From: Candidatus Gallacutalibacter pullicola
Lineage (GTDB): Bacteria > Bacillota > Clostridia > Oscillospirales > Acutalibacteraceae
Reading direction: 5' to 3'
Assembly: GCA_018712265.1 (NCBI GenBank)
Contig: DVHF01000010.1
Coordinates: forward strand, 1 to 64,000
Length of the DNA stretch: 64,000 nt
In this document: positions 37,839 to 46,940 of the stretch, in pieces
Layout of the letters: each line of letters starts with the position of its first letter
How positions within the stretch are numbered: the first letter of the stretch is position 1
The notes under the pieces: model-generated
Told to the model about the DNA's origin: nothing
The model's input: the letters and a program-made list of their open reading frames with translations, nothing else
Database searches by the model: none
Position numbers and translations under genes: made by a program

Positions 37839-38435
37839 ATGGCGGATTATCCGATTATCGCTGACGTTTCATCACATATTGTAAAGATGCTCCGCAGCAA
37901 GATGTGCCCGGAGCCGATCCCCTCGCCGAACAACATCGAGGTTTCCACGCCGGCCGAGCAGGATGTCGACTACATCCTCGGGCTTTACCTGTACGATATC
38001 CGGGAGGAGGGCGAAATTGCCGCCCCATCCCTGGTGGGAACGGGAAAAACCCGGCTGCGCCGTCCGCCCCGGCCGTACAGCCTGTACTATATGATCTTCC
38101 TCAACGGATCGTCCCAGATGGGACTGAAAGGCGGCGACGTACAGAAAATTGTCGGCCGCGCCGCCCAGATCATCAACGACGGCAACTTCGTCAACCCGCG
38201 CGATCTTCAGCCCTGGCTGGAGGAACCGGAGCCGCCGATCGTCTTTTCCCCGGCAAAGCTGTCGCTGGAGGATAAGGTGCGCGTGTGGTCCGCGATCAAT
38301 AAGCCGTATCAGGTGAGCCTGTTTTATAAGGCGTCCCCGGTGCTGCTCTCCAGCGAGATTGTTGTGGAGCCGCCCAGGGTCACGGAGGCGGAATTCAACA
38401 TTTCGGTGCGCGGCACGCAGCGGAAGGAGGGGTAA
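37839..38435 (+). CDS. CIS terminal cap protein, Pvc16/Afp16 (DUF4255) type
   Basis: 198 residues. It has the DUF4255 pattern: an N-terminal helix (IIADVSSHIVKMLRSKM), a conserved YxLGLYLYDIREEGE, RPPRPYSLYYMIF, then VGRAAQIINDG and WSAINKPYQVSLFYKASPVLL. Afp16/Pvc16 caps the distal end of sheath and tube and ends their growth. AAGGACTG lies before the ATG. The gene starts the particle-structural block, three bases before the next. Confidence 0.88.
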   Translation: MADYPIIADVSSHIVKMLRSKMCPEPIPSPNNIEVSTPAEQDVDYILGLYLYDIREEGEIAAPSLVGTGKTRLRRPPRPYSLYYMIFLNGSSQMGLKGGDVQKIVGRAAQIINDGNFVNPRDLQPWLEEPEPPIVFSPAKLSLEDKVRVWSAINKPYQVSLFYKASPVLLSSEIVVEPPRVTEAEFNISVRGTQRKEG

Positions 38436-38438
38436 CTG

Positions 38439-39182
38439 GTGGATATCCAAATCCGCTACCAGCTTTCGCTGGCCTTCCGGCTGCTGGACACCACCTCGCG
38501 GCGGGTCCTTACAGGCTCGGAGGCGAAGCTCCTGCGCGACGGGGAGCCAATCCCCTCCGTACAGCGTCCAGGCGGGTATTTCATCCTTGTCAACTATCCG
38601 CGCGAAGATTTTATACTTGGCATCCGCGCCAAGGGCTTCGAGCCGGTCGATTTTCCGGTGCGGTACGGCGAGCTGGGGCAGAAGCTGCCTGAGCTTACCA
38701 TCCATCTGATTCCGGAAAAGGCGTCGTTCGATCCCCTGTCAGGCGTTTCCATAGAAGGCGTCCTCCCGGGAATCCGGAGCCTTGCCGCCGCAAAGCCGGA
38801 CGGCGGCTCCTGCTTCATCCGCGGGTTCGATCCGAAAAAGAAGCTGCTCACGGTGTTCAACCCGAATTCCCTGAGCTTCGGCCGCGTGTATTATGCGCTG
38901 GTCGATCCCGAAAACGATTCGTTTGAGCCGTTCTCCATTGTGGAGGAGCGCTCGCGGGAGCTTTATCTGATCGACCGCGCGCTGCCAAAGGATTTCCGCC
39001 CGAGCTTCCCGCTCAGCCCGATTGTATTCGGGCGGACAGGCGCGGAGGGAGACTACTGCCTGAGGCTGCGCGATGAAGGCGGATCGCCCCGGTGGATCCT
39101 CCGCTGGGAGACGGATGAGGGGGCCTTTTGCAGGGCCGTCGATATCCGCCGGCCGGAAACATTCCGGCTCGAGCCGGCTTGA
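38439..39182 (+). CDS. CIS-locus protein of unknown function
   Basis: 247 residues, GTG start three bases after the cap gene, so the two are coupled. Beta-rich: the first ~95 residues (IRYQLSLAFRLLDTTSRRVL, GGYFILVNYPREDFILGIRA) look like a carboxypeptidase-regulatory or Ig-like domain of the type that lists ligand parameters; the rest is not recognised. No signal or membrane segment. Its place suggests a cap or baseplate accessory. Confidence 0.7.
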   Translation: MDIQIRYQLSLAFRLLDTTSRRVLTGSEAKLLRDGEPIPSVQRPGGYFILVNYPREDFILGIRAKGFEPVDFPVRYGELGQKLPELTIHLIPEKASFDPLSGVSIEGVLPGIRSLAAAKPDGGSCFIRGFDPKKKLLTVFNPNSLSFGRVYYALVDPENDSFEPFSIVEERSRELYLIDRALPKDFRPSFPLSPIVFGRTGAEGDYCLRLRDEGGSPRWILRWETDEGAFCRAVDIRRPETFRLEPA

Positions 39183-39351
39183 ATAAGGAGGACATATCCC
39201 AAAGGCAGGGAGGTTTTTCGGACGGCAGGCAGTTTTTCCGCGGGAATTGTGCCGTCTGAGGAATGGGAACCGCCGGCCGGATATGTTGACAGTATTCAGG
39301 CACGGCCCGATACCGCACTATTTTTCAGTTTGGAAAAGGAGGGATTCCATA

Positions 39352-39738
39352 TTGCCCAGCTTTGTCGTCAGCGGGGCTTCTATCCAATGCAGCATGGGGA
39401 CCACCCCGGGTACGCTGATGGCCACCTCGCAGCAGACGGTCCTGATGAACGGGAAGCCTGCCGCGACTGTCCGTGATGTAGTCCCGATTACCAGTGTCAC
39501 CCCCTGCGGGATGTGCACCTCGCTGGCAAACCCGACGGTAGCCTCCGCGACTGCGGCGGCGCTCGGCGTGCTCACGCCAATGCCCTGTGTCCCGGCGCCG
39601 GCCGGCATCTGGGTAGGCGGATCTGCGGGCGTGATGGCGGGCGGAATGCCCTGCCTGACAAATACCGCCACGCTGACGTGCGCTTATGGAGGCTCCATCC
39701 GTATTCTTTCCCCCGGCCAGATCAATGTGCTGGGATAA
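39352..39738 (+). CDS. PAAR-like spike tip protein (DUF4280 type)
   Basis: 128 residues. SFVVSGASIQCSMGTTPGTL, DVVPITSVTPCGMCTSLANP and a closing CAYGGSIRILSPGQ are the DUF4280/PAAR-like pattern, a small Cys-containing cone that sharpens the spike and can carry effectors. The TTG at 39352 follows AAAAGGAGGG by eight bases; the longer frame from 39247 has no site and no similarity. It lies upstream of the sheath rather than next to the spike gene, an uncommon order. The 169-base gap before it has a TTGACA and hairpins, perhaps an internal promoter. Confidence 0.87.
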   Translation: MPSFVVSGASIQCSMGTTPGTLMATSQQTVLMNGKPAATVRDVVPITSVTPCGMCTSLANPTVASATAAALGVLTPMPCVPAPAGIWVGGSAGVMAGGMPCLTNTATLTCAYGGSIRILSPGQINVLG

Positions 39739-39777
39739 TTGGCCGCCATTTTACTTTACCATAAAAATCAAACCTTG

Positions 39778-39894
39778 AAAGGAGGCGGGGTTTTGGGCCC
39801 GGCCCGGAACCCTAACAAAGTATGGCTGAATATCTTTCTCCAGGTGTATACGTTGAAGAATTTGACTCCTCGCCCCGGGCGATTGAGGGCGTAG
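39778..39894 (+). promoter_or_regulatory. Displaced ribosome site and overlapping leader ORF before the sheath gene
   Basis: AAAGGAGG (39778-39785) is 36 bases from the sheath ATG, with an in-frame TAA between. It is ideally spaced (seven bases) from a TTG at 39793 that opens a 33-codon frame ending at 39894, inside the sheath gene in another frame. This suggests translation of a leader that reinitiates or hands over at the sheath ATG. Confidence 0.45.
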
Positions 39895-41525
39895 GGACCA
39901 GTACCGCCGGCTTTATCGGCATGGCGGTGAAGGGGCCTGTTGTGGGCGCTCCCTCCCTTGTGACGAGCTTTGCCGATTACCAGCGGCAGTTCGGCGGATA
40001 TCTGAGCGAGTATACCCACGGCAGCTACCGCTTCCTGCCCTATGCGGTGGAGCAGTTCTTCATCAACGGCGGAACCCGCTGCTATGTCAGCCGCGTGATT
40101 CCGGAGAACGCCGCCACCGCCGCCGCGCAGGTTGGCATCCTGACGCTGCGCGCCGCCAACGAAGGCAAGTGGGGCAACCGCATCCTCGTCGCGTTCACCA
40201 CCGCCAACCGCCGCAAGCTCCAGCTGATCCGCAAGGAGGGCCCGGCTGTTTATGTGGCAAAGAACGCCTCCGGCTTCGGCGAGGGCGATCTGGTGGAGTT
40301 TGCGGGCGAGCTCAACCGCATTTCCGCTGTGTTTGACAACACCATCACCTTTGAGCAGGATTTCGAGGGCGATCCGGTAGACACCGATCTGATCCCGAAG
40401 AAGCTGCTGTATTCCGTGGAGATGGACGTCACCGTCCGCTGCGACGGTGAAACGGAGACGTATGCGGGCTGCACGCTCAATCCGATCTCCAATACTTATC
40501 TGGCGGACCGCCTGCGCTCGAGCAAGATCATCCGTGTGGATTCCCTCGAGCCGTCCGATGAAATTGCGAACCCGGTTTCCGTCCTGTTCGGCGACGGCAA
40601 GCTTACCGGGACGATCGCCCTCAGCGGCGGCAGCGACGGCACCATGGACGCTGTCAATGCGGGCGTGTACATCGGCAAGGACAACGGCCCCGGCAACCGC
40701 ACGGGCATCTGCTCCTTCCTGGAAAACAGCATCGCATCCATCATCTCCGTACCGGGCGTCACGATCCCGGAGGTGCTCGTTTCCCTGGTGACGCACTGCG
40801 AGCGCGAGCAGAACCGCTTTGCGATCCTCGATGTCCCCGCGGAGCTTTCCAAGACAAACGACATCATCGAGTACCGCTCTGTTGTCGATTCCACCTACGC
40901 CGCGTTCTATCATCCGTGGGTGCAGGTGTTCGATCCCATCACCAAGAAGCCCGGGTTTGTCCCGCCTTCGGGTTCTGTCGCGGGCATCTATTCCCGCACC
41001 GACATCACGCGCGGCGTGCACAAGGCCCCCGCGAACGAGATAGTCTCCTGCACCGGCCTCTCGGTCAACTACACCACCGGCGAGCAGGATATCCTCAATC
41101 CGGCCGGCGTCAACCTGATCCGTGCGCTGCCGGGCCAGGGCATCCGCGTCTGGGGCGCGCGCACCGCGAGCTCCAACAGCGCGTTTAAGTATGTCAATGT
41201 GCGCCGCCTGTTCATCTTCGTCGAGCAGTCCATCAAGGCCGCGACGAACTGGGTGGTATTCGAGCCGAACAACTCGAGCCTCTGGGCGCGCGTGCAGATG
41301 ACGATCTCGTCGTTCCTGGAGAATATGTTCCGTGCCGGGATGCTCTCCGGCGATACGCCCGCCGAGGCCTATTATGTGGACATCGGCCCGAACACCATGA
41401 GCCGTGACGACATCCTCAACGGCCGTCTGATCTGCGAGATCGGCATTGCGCCGAGCCGTCCCGCCGAGTTCGTGATCTTCCGCGTGACGCAGTTCACCGC
41501 GGAGGCCGGCGGCGAAGCCGAATAA
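39822..41525 (+). CDS. Contractile tail sheath protein
   Basis: 567 residues. The N-terminus MAEYLSPGVYVEEFDSSPRA and the later VFEPNNSSLWARVQMTISSF, PAEAYYVDIG and CEIGIAPSRPAEFVIF are signature elements of phage-like/CIS sheath subunits. It forms the contracting outer tube. Only one sheath gene is present, whereas Afp/PVC loci have three. The ATG is fixed by the conserved N-terminus although no ribosome site is adjacent. Confidence 0.97.
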   Translation: MAEYLSPGVYVEEFDSSPRAIEGVGTSTAGFIGMAVKGPVVGAPSLVTSFADYQRQFGGYLSEYTHGSYRFLPYAVEQFFINGGTRCYVSRVIPENAATAAAQVGILTLRAANEGKWGNRILVAFTTANRRKLQLIRKEGPAVYVAKNASGFGEGDLVEFAGELNRISAVFDNTITFEQDFEGDPVDTDLIPKKLLYSVEMDVTVRCDGETETYAGCTLNPISNTYLADRLRSSKIIRVDSLEPSDEIANPVSVLFGDGKLTGTIALSGGSDGTMDAVNAGVYIGKDNGPGNRTGICSFLENSIASIISVPGVTIPEVLVSLVTHCEREQNRFAILDVPAELSKTNDIIEYRSVVDSTYAAFYHPWVQVFDPITKKPGFVPPSGSVAGIYSRTDITRGVHKAPANEIVSCTGLSVNYTTGEQDILNPAGVNLIRALPGQGIRVWGARTASSNSAFKYVNVRRLFIFVEQSIKAATNWVVFEPNNSSLWARVQMTISSFLENMFRAGMLSGDTPAEAYYVDIGPNTMSRDDILNGRLICEIGIAPSRPAEFVIFRVTQFTAEAGGEAE

Positions 41526-41596
41526 AGCCTGACCTGAGGGCCGGGATCCCCTCCCGGCCCCGACATAAAATTTACCAGTAAAGGAGAATTTTCAAT

Positions 41597-42097
41597 ATGC
41601 CTGATACCGCGAATGGGGGTCTCTATTACCCACTGACTAAAATGAACTTCATCGTCTCGATCGGGGAGGGCGGCGGCGACATGGCCGCGTTCAACGAGGT
41701 GACAGGAATCGAATCCACCGTCGATGTCATCGAGTTCCGCCAGGGCAATTCCCATTCCCTCGCGCCGGTGAAGATACAGGGCCTTGTCAAGCACGGCAAC
41801 GTCACGCTGCGCATGGGCTATGTCCGCAACCAGGAATTCAAGAACTGGATCATCCAGTGTGTCAGCGAGCACCGCGGCGCGGCTACCCCGCGCAAAAACG
41901 TGTCCATTGAGCTGATCGATATCAGCGAGGGCTCCCCGGACAGCGTGGAGAGCACCCCCTCCGCCGACGGCGTCGTGTGGGTCCTCTCGAACGCATGGGT
42001 CACCAAGTACAACGGCGCGGATCTGAACGCCTCCACCAGCGAGGTCGCCATCGAGAGCGTCGAGCTTGCTTATGAGGAGCTTACAATTCCGAACTAA
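41597..42097 (+). CDS. Inner tail tube protein (Afp1/gp19-like)
   Basis: 166 residues. Hcp/gp19 fold pattern: YYPLTKMNFIVSIGEGGGDM, EFRQGNSHSLAPVKIQGL, VTLRMGYVRNQEFKNWI and the closing IESVELAYEEL. It stacks as hexamers in the sheath to form the inner tube. AAAGGAGAATTTTCAAT precedes the ATG, 71 bases after the sheath gene. Confidence 0.95.
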   Translation: MPDTANGGLYYPLTKMNFIVSIGEGGGDMAAFNEVTGIESTVDVIEFRQGNSHSLAPVKIQGLVKHGNVTLRMGYVRNQEFKNWIIQCVSEHRGAATPRKNVSIELIDISEGSPDSVESTPSADGVVWVLSNAWVTKYNGADLNASTSEVAIESVELAYEELTIPN

Positions 42098-42203
42098 ACG
42101 GCAAATCCCCACTGCCCCTTCCCGGGGCAGGACGGGGGCCTGCTTCCGGGCTTCCGGCGGCAGGCCCGCATCCTGCCAACGGCATTTTTGGAGGTAACTG
42201 ATT

Positions 42204-42566
42204 ATGACAACTGTTTTTGATTTTGAGCTGCCGCGCGGCTACGTCGATTCCACCGGGCAGGTACACCGCCGCGGCAAAATGCGTCTCGCGACCGCCGGAG
42301 ATGAGATCTCCGCCACGCGCGATCCGCGTGTGCTTGCCAATCCGTCCTACCTGACTATCGTGGTGCTTGCCCGCGTTATTACGGAGCTGGAGGGCATGGA
42401 GACCATAGTCCCGAATATTGTGGAGCGTTTTTTCACGGCGGATCTCGCCTTTTTGCAGGATATGTACCAGCGCATCAACAGCATCGAGCCGCCGAAGATG
42501 ACGGTTGTATGCCCCGACTGCGGCAAGGTGTTTGAAGCGCCCGTAAATTTTACGCAAGAGGGATAA
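42204..42566 (+). CDS. Small tail-assembly protein with Cys pair
   Basis: 120 residues. VDSTGQVHRRGKMRLATAGDEI is the pattern of phage-like tail assembly proteins in CIS loci. The C-terminal CPDCGKVFEAP adds one CxxC pair, perhaps half a zinc site. It is likely an assembly chaperone between the two tube genes. GGAGGTAACTGATT precedes the ATG. The preceding 100 bases hold a GC-rich hairpin. Confidence 0.82.
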   Translation: MTTVFDFELPRGYVDSTGQVHRRGKMRLATAGDEISATRDPRVLANPSYLTIVVLARVITELEGMETIVPNIVERFFTADLAFLQDMYQRINSIEPPKMTVVCPDCGKVFEAPVNFTQEG

Positions 42567-42568
42567 CG

Positions 42569-42763
42569 CTGTACCCGGAAAAGGAGCTTTACCGGGAGAT
42601 GAGCTTTATCTGCTACTATTTCCATTGGAGCCAGCAGGAGGTGGAGTCGCTCGATCACGCCACCCGCCGCCGCTGGTGCGAGGAGATCTCCTCTATCAAT
42701 GTCAGCCTGAATCCCTCGGAGCAGAAAAAGGAAAAAAGCATCCTCGATTTTAAGCGCAGATAG
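42569..42763 (+). CDS. Small DUF6760-like CIS protein
   Basis: 64 residues beginning YPEKELYREMSFICYYFHWS, then VESLDHATRRRWCEEISSIN. This YP--LY-E---I-YHFHW--- --L-H--RR-W--EI pattern matches the small protein that follows the tail-assembly gene in other CIS loci. The start is probably the CTG at 42569, six bases behind AGAGGGA; the first ATG (42599) would remove conserved residues. It lies two bases after the preceding stop. Confidence 0.8.
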   Translation: MYPEKELYREMSFICYYFHWSQQEVESLDHATRRRWCEEISSINVSLNPSEQKKEKSILDFKRR

Positions 42764-42781
42764 CTGGAAGGAAGGGAAAGT

Positions 42782-44065
42782 ATGGCAACGATTTCCACAG
42801 AAAATACCCTGGTGATGAATCAGGGAAAATCCCCTCTGGTGGGCTATAATTTCATGCTGCGCGTCGAGGGGATTTACGACCTGCCGTGCAAGAGCATCCG
42901 CGCCTTTTCCCGCGAGCTGGAGTTCGATTATGTGCAGGAGGGTGGGCTGAACGATTACGTCCACATGCTGCGCAAGCCGATCACCCGTCCCTTTACGCTG
43001 GAGGTGGAGCGGTATGTCGGCGTGGACTACGTGGATCCGCTTCCGGAGGGCGCGGATCTGATCCTGCCCATCATCCTGATGGTGAGCCGCACCTCGAACC
43101 AGTCCGGCTACATCCCGTTTGTGTGCGCCCGCACCTATGTGTTTACAGGCTGCACCGTGATTAAAAAGACGTACGGCGATCTTGTCGGCGACCGGTCGGA
43201 GCTGCTGGTGGAGACCACCACCATCGCGTACCGGGAATTTTCCGTCATCAACGCGCCGTGGTCCGAGAGCGCGCTGGAAGATATCGTGCCGGAGCCGGAG
43301 GTTGCAAACACGCAGCAGAACGCCCTCGACGAGCTCAAGAGCGACGTGGAGGATCTGATTGCCAAAGCGGAGGCAGAGCTTGAAAAGGCGGAAGCTGCGG
43401 TTGGAAAGGCTTCTGCACTGCAAACCGATATAGCCGCCAGCCGCGCCTCCATAGAGAAGGCGAAGGAAAACAGTACGAAGCAGAAAGAAGCAGCGTACAG
43501 TCAGATCGACAGCCTGACGGAGCAGAACCAGCAGGCAAAGGAGGAGCTCCGCAGCCTGCGTGCGGCCCTGAACGGGCTTCCGGAGGGCGCGGACGGGGAA
43601 ACCTATCAGACGCAGATCGAAGAAAAGGAAGCGCAGATCAAAGATCTGGGCGATCAGATACAGGAAAACAGGCTGCTGGCCGTTGAACTTGAGGATATGG
43701 CTGTCCGGACGGACAATGCCCTGAAAGAAATTTCCTCCGCGGAAAAGCTGTCAGCCGGCACGGACGGTTCCCCCAACCGCATGACGGAGGCGTCCGACGC
43801 GAAAGAAAAGGCCAGCACGCATCTGGCGGCCGCAAAGGAGCAGCAAAAGACGCTTCAGGCCGCCGAAGATCTCACTGCGGGCCAGAGCACAGGCAATAAG
43901 GCGAAGTCGGAGGCCGAGGCATCGATCCGATCCGCCGGGATTGCCTGCAAGCAGATCGCTTTCTTTGAGGGAAAGCTGGAAAAGGCGCAGGAATTTTTGG
44001 CACAGTACGGCGATTTGGCCGAATCCGATACCGCAGAGAACTCTCAGGAGGGCGGGACGCCGTGA
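42782..44065 (+). CDS. Second tail tube protein (Afp5-like) fused to a long coiled coil
   Basis: 427 residues. About 1-170 is an Afp5/gp19-like tube domain (VGYNFMLRVEGIYDLPCKSI, ITRPFTLEVERYVG). About 175-415 is a charged, Ala/Glu/Lys-rich coiled coil (IAKAEAELEKAEAAVGKASA, AKEELRSLRAALNGLPEG). Typical tube proteins end near residue 160-170, so the extension is unusual. It cannot fit inside a narrow lumen in full copy number and may mark the baseplate-proximal ring or reach into it. GAAGGAAGGGAAAG precedes the ATG. Confidence 0.85.
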   Translation: MATISTENTLVMNQGKSPLVGYNFMLRVEGIYDLPCKSIRAFSRELEFDYVQEGGLNDYVHMLRKPITRPFTLEVERYVGVDYVDPLPEGADLILPIILMVSRTSNQSGYIPFVCARTYVFTGCTVIKKTYGDLVGDRSELLVETTTIAYREFSVINAPWSESALEDIVPEPEVANTQQNALDELKSDVEDLIAKAEAELEKAEAAVGKASALQTDIAASRASIEKAKENSTKQKEAAYSQIDSLTEQNQQAKEELRSLRAALNGLPEGADGETYQTQIEEKEAQIKDLGDQIQENRLLAVELEDMAVRTDNALKEISSAEKLSAGTDGSPNRMTEASDAKEKASTHLAAAKEQQKTLQAAEDLTAGQSTGNKAKSEAEASIRSAGIACKQIAFFEGKLEKAQEFLAQYGDLAESDTAENSQEGGTP

Positions 44066-44132
44066 GTCGGCATCTCGTAGAGACGGACTGAGGGGATCCA
44101 ATTAGAGAATTTCAGGAAGGGAAGAACGCGCA

Positions 44133-46793
44133 TTGCTCAAGCTAAAGGAACCGATACAACTTCACAGCATCCGGCCTTTTGTTTCGGAGGCCGATGGGTT
44201 CGCGCAGCGTATCATCGGGAACTATGAGCTGCTCGGCGCGCATATCACGCCGAAAGAGCTTCTCTTTGCGCTCAATTCCCCGCCGGAGGCCCAGGAGCAG
44301 CAGCCCGGCATGACCACCATAGCGGTGCAGAATACCATGACGGATCAGCGAACCGTTGTGATGGATGTCGTCAACAATGTGGTCAACCGGATTCTGCTTT
44401 CCGAGTCGCCGTCCTTTACATATCAGGATACAGTTTATCTCGAGACGGCCCTGCGCAAGCTTGGCATCGAGGATGTCAAGCTGTTCCTGTCGCAGACCTC
44501 CCGTCTCCAGCAGGAAAACCGCAGCCTTTCCGCGCTGTTCCAGCTGTACCGGCAGGAGCGGGCGGAGGCCGTCCGGGGCGGATCGCAGGCGGAGCTTCCC
44601 GAAGCTCGGGAGCAGGCCGCGCGGCCGCAGCCGTCCCCCGCCGGGGATACGGCGGAAGTCCGCCCGATGTATCAGGAGATTTTCCAGCGGCTGTCCACCG
44701 CGTCCATTTATCAGACGATGGCGTCGTATATGAATGCGCTGTCCGCCGTTTCCAGCGTCGCGGAGCACCGTTCCCTCCAGATGGCGGAGCAGAATTGGAG
44801 CAGCCGGTATCTGACGGTGCAGCAGCAGTACCGGCAGCGTCACCAGCATCAGGAGCTGAACCTGTTCCATACGGTCAACCGGTATGAGACGCCGGGGTTC
44901 CCGGAGCTCCCGCAGCAGGAGGAACAGGTTCTCACACAGGCCGCGGCTGCGGCGCTTTTTTCTTCGGTGAGCCACGTCATGACGCAGCGGCTCTCCCAGG
45001 AATGGAACCGCGCCGAGGTGTGGCAGGATCTGCGGCAGTCGCTCTCCGAGACGGTGGAGAATACGATCAGCCGGTTTGAAAATTCCTATGGCGGAAGCCT
45101 TTATTATGAGTATCCGTACCGCGAAGGGGATACGTACCAGACGCAAACGTCCCCGGCGCAGGTATCTATGGAGCATCCTGCCGGGATGGGGGAAGCCGTT
45201 CAGGCAGATACCGCGATGCTTCCGCAGGCGTTCCCCTCCGTGCGGGAGGTGCCGCAGGGAAATGCGGCAGCGCCCGCTGTACCGGGGGAAGTACCGTTCC
45301 GGTCTGTGGAAACGGAGCATCCGGCCCCGGCGGGAGAGACGGAAAACGCCGTGCCGTCCCGCGTGGAAGCCCCCGGCGATGAGACTTTTCCGAGCCGCCC
45401 GGAGGGACGCAGAGATGCGGAACAGGCTGTTTCGCAGCGGATCACACAGGAGACGATCCGCACGGAAACGCAGACAGTGAAGCGGGAAGCCTTGGAAAGC
45501 GGGCAGCCGCAGACAGAAGCGGTTCCCACAGCGGACGGTTCCGTCCAGCTGCCGGAGCTTCGTCCGGGATCCGTCACGCCCGATACGGGGACGGTTCCCC
45601 CGGCGCGGATGGATTTCCCGGCCCCGCCGGAAGAAGTGGAATCGGATGCTTTATCCCAGCAGGAGATGTCGGACGGAGGACAGAGCGTCCCGTCCCGCCG
45701 CCGGGAGGGACACGAGACTGTTGTTCCGGCATCCCGTGAGCGTCCCGTCCCGGAGACGCTTCTGCGGGAAATTCATAGAATCAGCCAGGAAGGGGAGCAG
45801 TCGTCTCCGGCTGGAATGGCAGCGGGAAATGCTCCGGCTTTTGATGGCGCCTATGCTCCCGGGAGGGGATCAGCGGGAGAAGGCGGCTCCGGCGAGGGAG
45901 CTGTCCCCGTCCGGACAGAGCTTGCCCCTCCCCCGGAAACGACGGAGGGGACGGAGGAGGTCTTGATCAGGGAACTGCGGGAGATTGATCGCCGCAACCG
46001 GGAAGCGCAGCAGCGGATAGAAAGGATCAGGCAGTCGCCGCCCGCGCCCTCTGCGCCGCCCGTCCCCGACAGGAAACGGGTGATGTCGGATGCCCTCCGC
46101 GCCGTCAATGCGCCGGAGGAAGTGATCCGGGAGATTCTGGAAGCGCCGCCCGCGCGTCTGGATCATCCGAAGCTGTCCCCTGAGGCGGAGCTTTTCCTGT
46201 CGCAGACCGACAGCACGACCCGCGAGATCCTCCGCACCGCGCTTGCCTATCAGGACAATCCGCATGCTGCGGCTGCTTCGGGGCGGGTGCAGCCCGGAAA
46301 TCTGGCGCAGCTGAATCTGGAAAACCGCATCCCGGCCGAGACGCCGGAACGGGTGGTTCAGCAGGTGGAGGAGCAGCAGCGGGAGATTACGCAGCTTCAA
46401 GAGACGCGCACATCCCTGCTGGAGGAAATTCGTCAGGCAAAGGCGGCGGCTTCCCCGGCGCCGGCTCCCGGGACAGGGAAGCGGATCCCGCCCGTGCGGT
46501 TTATCCATAAGCAGGAGGCGCAGCCCGTCCCGGAGGAGGACGGGGAGCTGTTCCAGCAGAGGAACCGGACCGTGACGCAGACGGAGAATACGACGGAATC
46601 GGTTGTCCGGCAGAATGTGCGGGAATCCGAGATCCATTCGATCAACAACAAGGTTGTGGCGCAGAGCGCCGAGGATATCCAGGCGCTTGTCAACCGCACG
46701 CTCTCCAAGCAGATGAATACGATTACAGAGCGCGTTTACCAGCAGATGGAAAAGCGTCTCCAGACAGAACGCTTCCGCCGCGGGAGGTTCTAG
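44133..46793 (+). CDS. 886-residue Pro/Glu/Gln-rich CIS protein, unknown
   Basis: Residues 1-170 are ordered-looking (ITPKELLFALNSP, VVNNVVNRILLSESP, DTVYLETALRKLGIEDVKLF). About 170-640 is low-complexity, Pro/Glu/Arg-rich and probably disordered. About 650-886 has helical coiled-coil segments ending in NRTLSKQMNTITERVYQQME. No signal or membrane helix. It sits between the second tube and the tube-adaptor genes; length and helical ends could suit a tape-measure-like scaffold or a cargo-loading protein, but no known family is recognised. TTG start behind AGGAAGGGAAG. Confidence 0.65.
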   Translation: MLKLKEPIQLHSIRPFVSEADGFAQRIIGNYELLGAHITPKELLFALNSPPEAQEQQPGMTTIAVQNTMTDQRTVVMDVVNNVVNRILLSESPSFTYQDTVYLETALRKLGIEDVKLFLSQTSRLQQENRSLSALFQLYRQERAEAVRGGSQAELPEAREQAARPQPSPAGDTAEVRPMYQEIFQRLSTASIYQTMASYMNALSAVSSVAEHRSLQMAEQNWSSRYLTVQQQYRQRHQHQELNLFHTVNRYETPGFPELPQQEEQVLTQAAAAALFSSVSHVMTQRLSQEWNRAEVWQDLRQSLSETVENTISRFENSYGGSLYYEYPYREGDTYQTQTSPAQVSMEHPAGMGEAVQADTAMLPQAFPSVREVPQGNAAAPAVPGEVPFRSVETEHPAPAGETENAVPSRVEAPGDETFPSRPEGRRDAEQAVSQRITQETIRTETQTVKREALESGQPQTEAVPTADGSVQLPELRPGSVTPDTGTVPPARMDFPAPPEEVESDALSQQEMSDGGQSVPSRRREGHETVVPASRERPVPETLLREIHRISQEGEQSSPAGMAAGNAPAFDGAYAPGRGSAGEGGSGEGAVPVRTELAPPPETTEGTEEVLIRELREIDRRNREAQQRIERIRQSPPAPSAPPVPDRKRVMSDALRAVNAPEEVIREILEAPPARLDHPKLSPEAELFLSQTDSTTREILRTALAYQDNPHAAAASGRVQPGNLAQLNLENRIPAETPERVVQQVEEQQREITQLQETRTSLLEEIRQAKAAASPAPAPGTGKRIPPVRFIHKQEAQPVPEEDGELFQQRNRTVTQTENTTESVVRQNVRESEIHSINNKVVAQSAEDIQALVNRTLSKQMNTITERVYQQMEKRLQTERFRRGRF

Positions 46794-46800
46794 GCGGCTT

Positions 46801-46880
46801 CGCGCCGCCTTTCCAAGGGGACGCCGTCCCCCTGGACCCCCTGCCGGGCCGCAGGCCCGGATCCCATTCCGCCCGTCCGC
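46801..46880. repeat. Short hairpin repeat
   Basis: GGGGACGCCGTCCCC and GCCGGGCCGCAGGCCCGG palindromes, same modules as 2068-2140. It fills the gap before the first tube-adaptor gene together with unremarkable GC-rich sequence. Confidence 0.6.
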
Positions 46881-46940
46881 GCAGGGGATCGTGCCGCTGC
46901 GCCGGGACGTGGGATTTTTGGTTTTATGTGAGGTGATTTT

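Noticed and set aside
44133-46793. Afp13-type tail fibre or Afp14-type tape measure assignment
   Set aside because: There are no beta-rich fibre or hydrophobic tape-measure features. Only its position hints at function, so it is left unnamed.
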